NCBI GenBank assembly: GCA_958349535.1
Contig: CATWDJ010000023.1
Span: 1 to 33,639 of the forward strand
Reading direction: 5' to 3'
Length of the DNA stretch: 33,639 nt
Origin: Maccoyibacter sp900556645
GTDB lineage: Bacteria > Bacillota > Clostridia > Lachnospirales > Lachnospiraceae
Shown here piece after piece: positions 17,016 to 24,560 of the stretch; the stretch's first letter is position 1; every line of letters begins with the position of its first letter. Below the pieces are notes generated by a model. The model searched no databases, had not been told where the DNA came from, and saw nothing but the letters and a program-made list of their open reading frames with translations. Made by a program: the position numbers and the translations under genes.

Positions 17016-17877
17016 TGCTGTTCTCCTTCCACTCATTCCATAATGTAAATCCTAATATCAAGGCTCCGCCTGCTGCCTGCCAAAAACTCATATACTCTCC
17101 CAAAATTAAAACCGATACTGCCACCGCCACCAACGGGTCGATGTAACTCAAAATGGCTGTCTCCTGCCCCGGCAAATCCTTTAAAGCAGAAAAATACAGA
17201 CAATAGGTAATTCCTGTATGTATCAATCCCACCAAAAGCAGATTGACCCAGCCTTTTCCGTCAAGTGCTGTCACATGGATTCCCGATGTAATTAAAACAT
17301 AGGGCAGCAACACTACAATTGCCGCTATGAATTGAAGAAAAGTTCGATGAAGTCCTGTAACATTTTTGATGAATTTATTCAGCACAATCACTGTTGCATA
17401 AAAAACTGCTGCTCCCAGCCCAAATAGAATCCCTATTATATTCTGCCTGTTGCCACTGATTCCTCCGGTTCCTATAATCAATACCAAACCTATGGTAGAC
17501 ATAAGGAAACACAGTTTCTGCCCCACCGTTGTCTTCTCATGGAAAAAAAGTGGACAAATCAAAGTTACTAGCACCGGGGCAAAATAATAGCTGAGAGTTG
17601 CCATGGAAACCGTTGTATATTTATAGGACTGAAATAGCAGAATCCAGTTGATTCCCATGGCTGCACCGGACACAAATAAAAGAGGCAGTTCCCTCTTTAT
17701 TTGCAAAATGGAAATTTTATTTTTTGTAATAATCAGCCATATACCGATAAGTCCTACCGCCAATATAGCACGATACAATGCCAACTCTCCGGAATCCAAG
17801 GAAATATGCCTCACAAAAAGTCCCAAGGTTCCGAAAATAAACATGGCTGTTGCCATTTTTACTCGTGATTTTTTCAA
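16996..17877 (-). CDS. EamA/DMT-family exporter
   Basis: The ten-helix EamA protein has about 293 residues if translation starts at TTG 17877, which has AAAGGA just upstream. The ATG at 17856 has no Shine-Dalgarno, and the ATG at 17949 would overlap the DUF4230 gene by 50 bp. First-repeat features are FIFGTLGLFVRHISLDSGELALYRA; second-repeat features are SALKDLPGQETAILSYIDPLVAVAVSVLILGE. The RhaT/YdcZ-like exporter substrate is unknown. Its coupling with the threonine-aldolase-like gene points to amino acids. It is a distant paralogue of the EamA protein encoded at 2647-3591. Confidence 0.82.
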   Translation of the reverse strand: MKKSRVKMATAMFIFGTLGLFVRHISLDSGELALYRAILAVGLIGIWLIITKNKISILQIKRELPLLFVSGAAMGINWILLFQSYKYTTVSMATLSYYFAPVLVTLICPLFFHEKTTVGQKLCFLMSTIGLVLIIGTGGISGNRQNIIGILFGLGAAVFYATVIVLNKFIKNVTGLHRTFLQFIAAIVVLLPYVLITSGIHVTALDGKGWVNLLLVGLIHTGITYCLYFSALKDLPGQETAILSYIDPLVAVAVSVLILGEYMSFWQAAGGALILGFTLWNEWKENSNDIVGK

Positions 17878-17899
17878 ATATCCTTTCCCCTTCAGCTTA

Positions 17900-18511
17900 T
17901 TAATTCCTGTGTTTGATAACCAATTCTCTATCTCCGATGCTGTCTTCAAACAAAGATTTTAAAATCACATCCGTTTGCTTTTCCGCTTGCGTCAACAATT
18001 CTTCCACGTTTCCGTTTTCTTCCACATCCGTTTTTGCCTGTTGCATAGCCTTAATTACATCCTCTTTGGAATCTCCTTTGAATAAAGCAAACTTTTTATC
18101 ATAGAACTTGATAGAATCTTCATCAATAGAGATATTCGTTATCTTGGTTTTTGGAACGGTTATGATGACCTCTGACCGCTTAACCTCCACGTCCACTTCG
18201 GACATTTCTATTCCTGCCGTCACCTCTGCCCGGTATATCATAGAAAATGCCTCTTCGTTGATATAAGGAATCTTATTGTCTGAGTACTCTATCAGTCCAT
18301 TATAAATCATTTTTGCAGATACCAGTTCGCTGGCAGTTTCCAGTTTTGAATCTATAAATGTATTTGTGATTTTTGGCTCATCTTTGCGGCAAATGCTAAC
18401 CACTATGCAGGCTGCTGCTACCATAATGACTGCTATGGCAATCAGACTAACCGTAAGGGGGGTAATATGTCTTTTTCCTTTTTGGGATTCTCTTTCGTTT
18501 TCTCTGTTCAT
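17900..18511 (-). CDS. DUF4230 membrane-anchored protein
   Basis: The 203 residues have a charged N-terminus, one membrane span (about 19-41, VSLIAIAVIMVAAACIVVSI) and an extracytoplasmic domain of the DUF4230 type. The latter includes LETASELVSAKMIYNGLIEY, YRAEVTAGIEMSEVDVEVK and an acidic helical end. The function is unknown. GGGGAAAGGA precedes the start, and hicB ends 25 bp upstream with no terminator between, so it is probably transcribed from the hicA promoter. Confidence 0.78.
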   Translation of the reverse strand: MNRENERESQKGKRHITPLTVSLIAIAVIMVAAACIVVSICRKDEPKITNTFIDSKLETASELVSAKMIYNGLIEYSDNKIPYINEEAFSMIYRAEVTAGIEMSEVDVEVKRSEVIITVPKTKITNISIDEDSIKFYDKKFALFKGDSKEDVIKAMQQAKTDVEENGNVEELLTQAEKQTDVILKSLFEDSIGDRELVIKHRN

Positions 18512-18536
18512 GGTAAATCCTTTCCCCTTTTTCTAA

Positions 18537-18932
18537 TTATTTTCCGACTTTTTGAATAAGAGCATCCTGTAAGACCTGTGAGAAATTAATACCAAGTGCT
18601 ACAGCTTCTTCGTTTAGCCATTCTGGAATGCTCAAGGTTTTCTTTACAGCTCTTGAACTATGTTTACGTTTATACGCTGCCATATCAAATTCTACAATTA
18701 ATAAGACAGAATCAGAATCCACTACGATTGAAGACGGAGCAGAGGCAGAAGGAAGCGGGAGTTGTTCTTTTTCCATATCAGAGATACACAAACCTAGTGC
18801 ATCGACTGCCAGCTCATAAGCCTCTTGCATATCTTCACCTTGTGTCAAACATTCTGGAAAATCGGGAAAAGTAATCCAAAATCCACCTTCTTCTGCTGTA
18901 TGAAACACAGCAGGATAGAAAAATTTATCCAT
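18537..18932 (-). CDS. hicB: HicB-type antitoxin (toxin partner deleted)
   Basis: The 131-residue protein has the partial RNase H-like HicB fold at the N-terminus (YPAVFHTAEEGGFWITFPDFPECLTQG) and a ribbon-helix-helix-like DNA-binding C-terminus (KKTLSIPEWLNEEAVALGINFSQVLQDAL). HicB normally masks the HicA RNase and represses its own promoter. Here the HicA gene upstream has lost its middle, so HicB is an orphan. It may persist as a repressor of the promoter at 19078-19106, which also drives the genes downstream. AAAGGATG lies before the ATG. Confidence 0.9.
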   Translation of the reverse strand: MDKFFYPAVFHTAEEGGFWITFPDFPECLTQGEDMQEAYELAVDALGLCISDMEKEQLPLPSASAPSSIVVDSDSVLLIVEFDMAAYKRKHSSRAVKKTLSIPEWLNEEAVALGINFSQVLQDALIQKVGK

Positions 18933-18948
18933 ATAATCATCCTTTCTT

Positions 18949-18980
18949 TTTTGTGGGCGGGACTATTTCAATCCCACCTG
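18949..18980 (-). other. Hairpin between the hicA remnant and hicB
   Basis: On the minus strand GGTGGGA pairs with TCCCGCC (one G-T pair) around the hicA stop codon. No T-run follows, so it is not a terminator. It may stabilise the mRNA or couple translation. Confidence 0.4.
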
Positions 18981-19046
18981 TTTTAAGATTTCTTGCTCAA
19001 GTCCTTTTTTGAGAAGTTTTATCATCTCTCTTGGTGTTATTGGCAT
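18963..19046 (-). pseudogene. hicA: hicA toxin remnant with internal in-frame deletion
   Basis: This 27-codon ORF is too short for a functional HicA. It starts MPITPREMIKLLKK, the normal HicA N-terminus, and runs straight into GLEQEILKQVGLK, the normal C-terminus. The roughly 30 residues between them are absent, including the catalytic GSH histidine and the beta-sheet. The start retains AAGGAG, and the stop and hicB are correctly placed. The join falls at a KKG sequence present at both ends of normal HicA, suggesting a deletion by short homology. Confidence 0.88.
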
Positions 19047-19077
19047 CTTTTGTATCTCCTTCCCTTATCACAACCAT

Positions 19078-19106
19078 ATAGTAATACGTAACATTACGTA
19101 TGTCAA
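19078..19106 (-). promoter_or_regulatory. hicA-hicB promoter with palindromic operator in the spacer
   Basis: TTGACA (19101-19106) and TACTAT (19078-19083) are 17 bp apart. The perfect 18-bp palindrome ATACGTAACATTACGTAT (19084-19101) fills the spacer exactly. This is the expected place for a HicB repressor site. Confidence 0.85.
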
Positions 19107-19118
19107 GTATAAAGAATA

Positions 19119-19148
19119 AAAGAAGATGCCTTACTCAACATCTTCTTT
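19119..19148 (-). terminator. Hairpin upstream of the hicA promoter
   Basis: AAAGAAGATG (19119-19128) and CATCTTCTTT (19139-19148) form a perfect 10-bp stem with a 10-nt loop. On the minus strand it is followed by TATTC, with a T-run shared with the stem. It probably ends transcription coming from the AraC-type gene. Confidence 0.55.
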
Positions 19149-19179
19149 CTCACTAGCAATATTTTTTTATGGTTGAACG

Positions 19180-19305
19180 ATGCACCATTTTGGGCGGGTC
19201 ATTCAACAGAAAAAGCACAAACTTGAAAAAGTGGCAATCATAGTCAGCATAGTTAACGGTCTAGTAACTGATATATGCATGTTGTACGAAACATTTTTCA
19301 AGTAA
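19180..19305 (+). CDS. Possible 41-residue ORF
   Basis: An ATG at 19180 opens a frame that begins MHHFGRVIQQKKHKLEK, continues with a hydrophobic segment (VAIIVSIVNGLVTDICML) and ends YETFFK. It resembles a single-span membrane peptide. There is no ribosome binding site and no recognisable family, so it may be chance. Confidence 0.2.
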   Translation: MHHFGRVIQQKKHKLEKVAIIVSIVNGLVTDICMLYETFFK

Positions 19306-19405
19306 GTGCTAAGCGATGAGTAAATCCCACTACTCACCGCTATTTTACACCATCTTAAAATATATGTCTACGAGAAAAATAGTATTAATATCAAACATTC
19401 ACTTC

Positions 19406-20263
19406 TTATTTCTTCTTCACAGGAATCCAAATCTCACAATAATAATTCTCATCCTGTGTTCCCTTCTCATACTTTGTTGGATCATCATAATATTCTACGC
19501 AGTATCCGGCAGCAAACTCATACTCTTTAAGAGCAGGCAGCCATTCTGTATAAATCTTCGTATTAACATCTTGAAGAGCATTTGGCATTGCTCCCTTGCA
19601 AGGAAATACTGCCCAGTCAAATGCAGGTATAGTTCTTGTAACCAGACCCTCTAGAACATCCTTCTGCGGATTATATGGATCTGCAATCAGGTACTCGAAA
19701 TTCTCCTGGCTCATTTCTAAATCAATATTGATTCCATATTCACCACATATATACTGGCCCATCCCTGCCTGGTAATGTTCCTGCCAGAACTGAGGCACAT
19801 TTTCTTTTGCCCCTTCATAAGGAAATGTCTTTGCATTTGCAATAACAGTAAAAGCATCTTTTTTGATAATCTTGTAATCCATGAGATAGCCTCCCTCTAA
19901 TGATATTTTTAGTTTCAGAGGAGCAAAGGTTTTTAGCAGCACCTCATCCTTGCGCACGGATGAAGGCGATACACCATGGAATCTGGTAAAAGCTTTGGTA
20001 AAACTATCCGGAGAGTCATACCCATACTTCATAGCAATATCAATAACCTTGTCATCAGTAATCAACAGATCATTGCCGGCAAGGGCAAGCCTTCTGTTAC
20101 GAATATACTCAGCCACACTGAAACCACAAAGCATTGCAAACCCCTTCTGAAAATAGAAAGGTGAAACTCCGACTGCTTTTGCAACGTTCTCAGCTGAAAT
20201 ATCCTCTGTTATATGATCCTCAATGTACTGAACCGAATCACCGATAATTGCCATCCATTCCAT
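19406..20263 (-). CDS. AraC-family regulator with GyrI-like effector domain
   Basis: The 285 residues combine an N-terminal double helix-turn-helix of the AraC/XylS type (about 8-105: ISAENVAKAVGVSPFYFQKGFAMLCGFSVAEYIRNRRLALA, and IAMKYGYDSPDSFTKAFTRFHGVSP) with a C-terminal GyrI/SoxS-Rob-like ligand-binding domain (about 128-285). This layout is common in regulators that sense hydrophobic drugs or stress metabolites. It follows the CDP-alcohol transferase gene by 112 bp on the same strand and may be read from that operon or from its own weak promoter. Confidence 0.9.
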   Translation of the reverse strand: MEWMAIIGDSVQYIEDHITEDISAENVAKAVGVSPFYFQKGFAMLCGFSVAEYIRNRRLALAGNDLLITDDKVIDIAMKYGYDSPDSFTKAFTRFHGVSPSSVRKDEVLLKTFAPLKLKISLEGGYLMDYKIIKKDAFTVIANAKTFPYEGAKENVPQFWQEHYQAGMGQYICGEYGINIDLEMSQENFEYLIADPYNPQKDVLEGLVTRTIPAFDWAVFPCKGAMPNALQDVNTKIYTEWLPALKEYEFAAGYCVEYYDDPTKYEKGTQDENYYCEIWIPVKKK

Positions 20264-20375
20264 AGTTCTTTTCTCCCTTCGCTTGCTCTGAAACTATCTT
20301 ATCTCATAGAAATTACTTTTTCCCGACATTTCTTGGCTTTATTTGTCCAGTGTGAACAGTTCTATCTGTTTCGGT

Positions 20376-20861
20376 TCATTGACTCCTTATAATATGTCCC
20401 TCTTGTATCGCTGCAAAAGTTGCCGCCAGACACACAAAAATAGCTAAATACGAAACATCAATCAACGATAAAGTAAGCGGCAAGGCAAATAACACAGCAC
20501 CTGTGATTTTATTAGCCAAAGAATGAACTGTCACAAATCGCTTTTGCACCACAAATCCAGAAATAATATTGATTAGCTTTATTACTGCGATCAAGCCTGT
20601 CCAAATCCAGATAGCCATACTGATTTTCATTACCGGTAACAGTTTAAATAACGCTGCTGCAGCAAAAACAAAATCAGCCACGGTATCCAGTTTCTCTCCA
20701 AATTTACTGCTTGTACCAAGTTTCCGTGCTATCGTGCCGTCAATCATATCGGAAATACCCGCAAGCAGATAGCAGACATAGAATTCTGGTGAAAATACTG
20801 AAAACAAAAACATCAGCATACTTATTATAATTCGGCAATACGTTATAGCATTCGCTATCAT
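20376..20861 (-). CDS. CDP-alcohol phosphatidyltransferase family protein
   Basis: This 161-residue membrane protein contains the full family signature D-x2-D-G-x2-A-R-x8-G-x3-D-x3-D (D38, D41, G42, A45, R46, G55, D59, D63). It should therefore transfer a phosphatidyl group from CDP-diacylglycerol to an alcohol. About five or six hydrophobic segments are visible. It is a little shorter than typical PgsA or PssA (about 175-200 residues), and the alcohol cannot be assigned. It overlaps the upstream fusion gene by 4 bp in the tetR-led operon, an unusual setting for a phospholipid enzyme. Confidence 0.85.
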   Translation of the reverse strand: MIANAITYCRIIISMLMFLFSVFSPEFYVCYLLAGISDMIDGTIARKLGTSSKFGEKLDTVADFVFAAAALFKLLPVMKISMAIWIWTGLIAVIKLINIISGFVVQKRFVTVHSLANKITGAVLFALPLTLSLIDVSYLAIFVCLAATFAAIQEGHIIRSQ

Positions 20862-22024
20862 TCTACTTTCACCTTCTCAAATGCCACAGTTTCTTCCTGC
20901 ATCCATCTATCCAAAAATCTCATCTGCTCCTTAGTATGAAACCAGTGTTCTCCGCCCTCCATTACTGTAAGCCCTGCGCCATTATCATTAACAAATTCAT
21001 TGATCGTATCGATTGACTGCAGGTTATCCGTGCTTCCATACAATATTTCCGTCGGCACATTCCAGTTCACCTTATTATTTCTGACATACTGAAGATAATC
21101 CCATGATAAATCATCTCCGAAATCAACCGGAATAATTTTTTTCTCTTCCAGTTCTCTTTCGCTTACTCCTGCCCAAAAAATCATATCAAGTATCAGTTTC
21201 TCCAGATTTACAATCGGCGAAATAAAGTATGCTCTTTCAAAATACTCACTAATACCTGCGTTCATAGAAAAATAAGCCCCAATGCTGCCGGCAATAAGAA
21301 TCATTTCACTATATGTCTTTTTAAGTTCCTTTACCTTATCACCAAATTCTTCCTTGGCCTCCCATGGATTCTCAGCTTTGTAATCAAACCCATATACGTC
21401 ATAGTCTCTAAAAAACGGTTTGTAATGTTCCGATTCTGAAGCACTTCCACCTTTTCCATGAACATAAAAAACCAACTTCTTATTCTGATTATCCAACCAG
21501 TCTTGTTTTGTAAGAAAAGTGAAATGCTCTGTTCTTACATCTCCCATAAGTTCACACGGTTTATTTTCTTCCGTGTGATGATACACAAAGCCACACTTCT
21601 CCTGGCATCGTTTCGATTTTTCATTGCCGTCATAATACCCGCACCACATAGCACTGCAGCCTAAATCCAGAAATGCATGCTTCTGTAATGCTTTGACCGC
21701 TTCCGGAATCAGTCCTCGTCCCCAAAATGGTACTCCAATCCAATATCCCACCTCTATCTCATCATCTGCCACAGCAGTATGCGACTGAGCAGGAGGAATC
21801 AGGCCTATGCTGCCTATCGCCACATTATCTTCTTTCAGACACACAGCATATGTTTCATCTGCAGATAACACGTTTTTTATGATTTCAAGGCTATTTTCCA
21901 CACTTGTATGAACAGGCCATCCTGCAATCGGACCAACCTTTGGATCTTTTGCATATTTATATAAGCTTTCTGCATCCTTCTCCTCCCAGGGACGGAGGAT
22001 CAGTCTTTCTGTTTCTAATACCAT
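20858..22024 (-). CDS. GNAT acetyltransferase - alpha/beta hydrolase fusion
   Basis: The 388 residues hold two enzymes. Residues 1-172 are a RimJ/RimL-type GNAT domain (LETERLILRPWEEKDAE, acetyl-CoA loop VPFWGRGLIPEAV at 98-110, YDGNEKSKRCQEKCGF). Residues about 182-380 are an alpha/beta hydrolase (VFYVHGKGGSASESEHY, nucleophile elbow AGSIGAY with S247, likely acid D333 and base H360). The elbow has Ala where the first Gly of GxSxG is usual. It starts 3 bp after the tetR stop. Acetylation plus hydrolysis of one small molecule is an attractive idea but not shown. Confidence 0.85.
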   Translation of the reverse strand: MVLETERLILRPWEEKDAESLYKYAKDPKVGPIAGWPVHTSVENSLEIIKNVLSADETYAVCLKEDNVAIGSIGLIPPAQSHTAVADDEIEVGYWIGVPFWGRGLIPEAVKALQKHAFLDLGCSAMWCGYYDGNEKSKRCQEKCGFVYHHTEENKPCELMGDVRTEHFTFLTKQDWLDNQNKKLVFYVHGKGGSASESEHYKPFFRDYDVYGFDYKAENPWEAKEEFGDKVKELKKTYSEMILIAGSIGAYFSMNAGISEYFERAYFISPIVNLEKLILDMIFWAGVSERELEEKKIIPVDFGDDLSWDYLQYVRNNKVNWNVPTEILYGSTDNLQSIDTINEFVNDNGAGLTVMEGGEHWFHTKEQMRFLDRWMQEETVAFEKVKVE

Positions 22025-22027
22025 AAC

Positions 22028-22600
22028 CTATTGCTCCTTTATCAACTGCTTTCTAATATGATTCGTTATCGAATCATACACCTCGGGTGTCATACTTACA
22101 ATTCTGCTCCACATTCGAACACCCTGATAAGCATAGAGAATTACATGAACAATCTCTTTGACATTCACTGTATTGAATTCGCCTCTGACTATTCCATATT
22201 CAATAAGATCAGACCATTTCTTTTCACCTATCCTATTGAAATAATTCATCCTATCATTCGAACAGGTACCTGAATATTCATACATTGCCAGAGACAGTGA
22301 ATTTTCTGAATGCTCCATCTCATTCCTCATCAGTGCAAGTGCTCTGTCAAGAATATCTGTTGCCGCCATCCCATCTTCTATTTCTTTTTGAAAATTCATT
22401 TCATCTTTCTGGTTGATTTTCTCAAGAATTGCTTCAAACAATTCTCTTGTGCTTCCAAAATGACTATATAACCCACCTCTGCTCATTCCGGTTGCTTCGC
22501 AGATATCTTTCATAGTGATCTTATTAAATCCATCCCTTGCAAACAACTCGTATGCAGTATCTAAAATGCTTTCTCTTGTTCGTTCCTTCTTGCTAATCAT
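22028..22600 (-). CDS. TetR-family regulator, autoregulated
   Basis: The 190-residue protein starts at 22600 (MISKKERTRESILDTAYELF) after GGAGGTG. The helix-turn-helix is ITMKDICEATGMSRGGLYSHFGSTRELF (about 26-55); the C-terminal helical domain would bind the ligand. It is the first gene of an operon with the GNAT-hydrolase fusion and the CDP-alcohol transferase. Two palindromes of the same sequence class flank its -10 region, so it very likely represses its own operon until a ligand binds. Confidence 0.9.
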   Translation of the reverse strand: MISKKERTRESILDTAYELFARDGFNKITMKDICEATGMSRGGLYSHFGSTRELFEAILEKINQKDEMNFQKEIEDGMAATDILDRALALMRNEMEHSENSLSLAMYEYSGTCSNDRMNYFNRIGEKKWSDLIEYGIVRGEFNTVNVKEIVHVILYAYQGVRMWSRIVSMTPEVYDSITNHIRKQLIKEQ

Positions 22601-22617
22601 ATCTACACCTCCATTTT

Positions 22618-22665
22618 CGACACTGATGTCGGTTTTATTATAGACACCTATGTCGATTTTGTCAA
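22618..22665 (-). promoter_or_regulatory. tetR operon promoter with two operators
   Basis: TTGACA (22660-22665) and TATAAT (22637-22642) are 17 bp apart, a consensus promoter. Operator 1, GACA-n4-TGTC, fills 22643-22654 inside the spacer. Operator 2, CGACA-n4-TGTCG, fills 22618-22631 just downstream of the -10. Their centres are 24 bp apart. Confidence 0.88.
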
Positions 22666-22712
22666 AAGAAAGCCTGCAAGCATCAGGACTCTCACCCCTA
22701 CACCCGCAGGCT
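22661..22712 (-). terminator. Terminator of the WYL-regulator operon
   Basis: AGCCTGC (22706-22712, minus-strand reading) pairs with GCAGGCT (22671-22677) across a 28-nt loop, followed by TTCTTTTG. It lies just after the TfoX-like gene, and its T-run overlaps the -35 of the tetR promoter. Confidence 0.7.
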
Positions 22713-22725
22713 CGCATATTACGTT

Positions 22726-23037
22726 CTATTTCTTTTTTCTTTCTGGCAATTCATCATACATAGCTTCAAACAACTTAACCAGATACTCTCTATCGTCAAC
22801 ATCATCCACCAAAAGCATTCCCTTTGCTCCTTCATAAGGAACTTCCATTTCTGCATTTGGCATTAAATTTACCGCGGCTCTTACTGGTTTTACAAGAAAT
22901 CTATCATCGTATATTCCACCGATAACTCTCTCACGATAATAAAGGATGTATTCACCCATCATTGCTCTATAGGTTATGTCATCTAGTCCGGACAGCTGTT
23001 CCAATATAAAGATTAAATATTCTTTACTTGATGCCAT
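22726..23037 (-). CDS. TfoX N-terminal domain protein
   Basis: This 103-residue protein has the fold of the TfoX/Sxy N-terminal domain: ITYRAMMGEYILYYRERVIGGIYDDRFLVKPV and KGMLLVDDVDDREYLVKLFEAMYDELP. The full-length competence regulator Sxy has a second domain that is absent here. Stand-alone copies like this are common in Firmicutes and have no established role. It is the last gene of the six-gene operon, 20 bp after the hydrolase gene. Confidence 0.85.
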   Translation of the reverse strand: MASSKEYLIFILEQLSGLDDITYRAMMGEYILYYRERVIGGIYDDRFLVKPVRAAVNLMPNAEMEVPYEGAKGMLLVDDVDDREYLVKLFEAMYDELPERKKK

Positions 23038-23057
23038 AATTCAATTCACCTTCTTTA

Positions 23058-23549
23058 TTAAGCTGTTATATATTCATCTAATCGTTTTACCTCGCACCCC
23101 TTTTCCTCATAATACTTAAGCATTTCATCTACTTTCTTCAGGTCATAACTTGTAACGCAGTCAGATATTACATGAACCAGATAACCTGTCTTGGCCATAT
23201 TATAAGTGGTTGATTTTACACAGCCAGCAGCATCTGCACCACACACATAAAATTCATCAATCTCATTCTTATCAATAAACTCAGTGAATGCTTCACATGT
23301 TAAGGCACTGGCTTTCGTCTTTACAAAAATATTATCTGACGCTACATGAAGTTCCGGAGCAAACTCAGCACCTTTAGTACCAGGCTTAAATGTTCTGGTA
23401 CCTGCAGAGATATTATTATGCTGAATATATACAATCTGCATCTGATAACTCTGTGCCCAATCAATGGCTGAATTGATCCGATCAATTATACCTCTATAAT
23501 TTTTTGTAATATCATTTTGAATATCAATAACTACTAATGCCTTGCTCAT
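23058..23549 (-). CDS. Isochorismatase-family cysteine hydrolase
   Basis: The 163 residues carry the complete catalytic triad of the family: D9 (VVIDIQND), K77 (FVKTKASA) and C110 (GADAAGCVKSTT). Members hydrolyse amides or enol ethers such as nicotinamide or isochorismate. The substrate here is unknown, and the cis-peptide motif region (CGADAAGC) is typical. The gene sits 6 bp after the GyrI-like gene in the same operon, which suggests action on the ligand sensed by the cassette. Confidence 0.88.
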   Translation of the reverse strand: MSKALVVIDIQNDITKNYRGIIDRINSAIDWAQSYQMQIVYIQHNNISAGTRTFKPGTKGAEFAPELHVASDNIFVKTKASALTCEAFTEFIDKNEIDEFYVCGADAAGCVKSTTYNMAKTGYLVHVISDCVTSYDLKKVDEMLKYYEEKGCEVKRLDEYITA

Positions 23550-23555
23550 TTTCTC

Positions 23556-24194
23556 CTAAGCCTCCTTTTTGCAGATCGGATGTCTAATTACAGTCTTCCA
23601 TTTTTCCGGAGCGACCTTTCTTGCATCAGACATATAGATTTCGTGATGCAGTCTGCCATTACTAAAATCATTTCTATATCCGTTCTCTTTGATATATTGA
23701 TTCATAAGAGTAACTGTTGCAGGCTCATCATCAAAAGGCCCATGATGCATAATCTGAACACATAAGCCTTCTTCCACAGTCAAATATTCTGCCTTAGAAC
23801 AATCTATTTTCTTCTTTGCAGATGCGGTTTTTACCGCCCAGTCAAAATCCTCTTTTGTCACAAAATCAGGCAGTCTGATTACCGATATCCAGTTAAATTC
23901 CACTTTACTGCTATAGTCACAGCCATCTACACCATCCTGCCACCAAAAACCTTCCAGCGGTGGCACAACATATTCAAAAAATCCTTCTATCTTATAATCT
24001 GACTTGTAACTCATCTTCAAAGTATATGCAATCGCATACAGGATTCCCACAGCATGCTGGTATGCACCGCCTTCCTCATTTGGATTCCCCTTTCCTCTTA
24101 CTGCAATATAATTTGCCTTCGGAACCGTCACAATCTCCGGTGTATTCTTAGGCATGTAAAATTCCTTATACTCTTTCTTAAAGTTAAATGCCAT
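23556..24194 (-). CDS. GyrI-like small-molecule-binding protein
   Basis: The 212-residue soluble protein belongs to the stand-alone GyrI-like (SOUL/GyrI superfamily) group, recognised by YIAVRGKGNPNEEGGAYQHAVGILY, the central GFFEYVVPPLEGFWW and the C-terminal LHHEIYMSDARKVAPEKWKTVIRHP. Related proteins bind, and in some cases hydrolyse, cyclic or cyclopropanoid drug-like compounds. AAAGGAG precedes the start. It is the second GyrI-fold protein in this accessory region, after the AraC-type regulator. Confidence 0.88.
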   Translation of the reverse strand: MAFNFKKEYKEFYMPKNTPEIVTVPKANYIAVRGKGNPNEEGGAYQHAVGILYAIAYTLKMSYKSDYKIEGFFEYVVPPLEGFWWQDGVDGCDYSSKVEFNWISVIRLPDFVTKEDFDWAVKTASAKKKIDCSKAEYLTVEEGLCVQIMHHGPFDDEPATVTLMNQYIKENGYRNDFSNGRLHHEIYMSDARKVAPEKWKTVIRHPICKKEA

Positions 24195-24205
24195 ATACTT
24201 CTCCT

Positions 24206-24556
24206 TTACTCCTCATAATACTTGCCGGTATAAAAATTCTCAGCGCCAGTCTTTTTAGCAGTCATATGAAAACAGACACATCCATCCGGACATACGTAAT
24301 CCTTTTCATTGTTTCCAGTCCCACCTACCAGTGCAAGATTTCCTCCACTTCTGACAGCCTGCATATCTCCGTAAAGAATCTGCATCATTTTCTGACAGAT
24401 TCCATACCCCTGTTCATTAACAGGGCAACCATATGTACAGGTATATTTATCCCCGATTTCCTCCCCATTTCTGCATAAATGCTCTGTGTGGTTTCCCCGC
24501 AGATATCCTGTTACCTCAATCGTAAAAATATACTCTTCGTCATACCATTTCTTCAT
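24206..24556 (-). CDS. TIGR04076-like Cys-rich protein
   Basis: This 116-residue protein has several cysteines (CTYGCPVNEQGYGIC, DYVCPDGCVC) and the layout of the TIGR04076 family of small uncharacterised proteins. The cysteine spacing could bind a metal or support redox chemistry, but no function is known. Its Shine-Dalgarno AAGGAGGTG lies inside the last codons of the unbroken form of the upstream VOC gene, so the two genes were once tightly coupled. Confidence 0.65.
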   Translation of the reverse strand: MKKWYDEEYIFTIEVTGYLRGNHTEHLCRNGEEIGDKYTCTYGCPVNEQGYGICQKMMQILYGDMQAVRSGGNLALVGGTGNNEKDYVCPDGCVCFHMTAKKTGAENFYTGKYYEE

Positions 24557-24560
24557 TTAT

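Larger units (their letters stand above)
19047..19405. other. Intergenic region, 359 bp
   Basis: It holds the hicA promoter and operator, a terminator-like hairpin and a possible 41-codon ORF on the plus strand (19180-19305). The rest, to the end of the AraC-type gene, is AT-rich with nothing I recognise. Confidence 0.6.

Noticed and set aside
24206..24556. Ferredoxin-like Fe-S protein
   Set aside because: The cysteines do not follow CxxCxxCxxxC spacing, and the overall pattern fits the TIGR04076-like group better.
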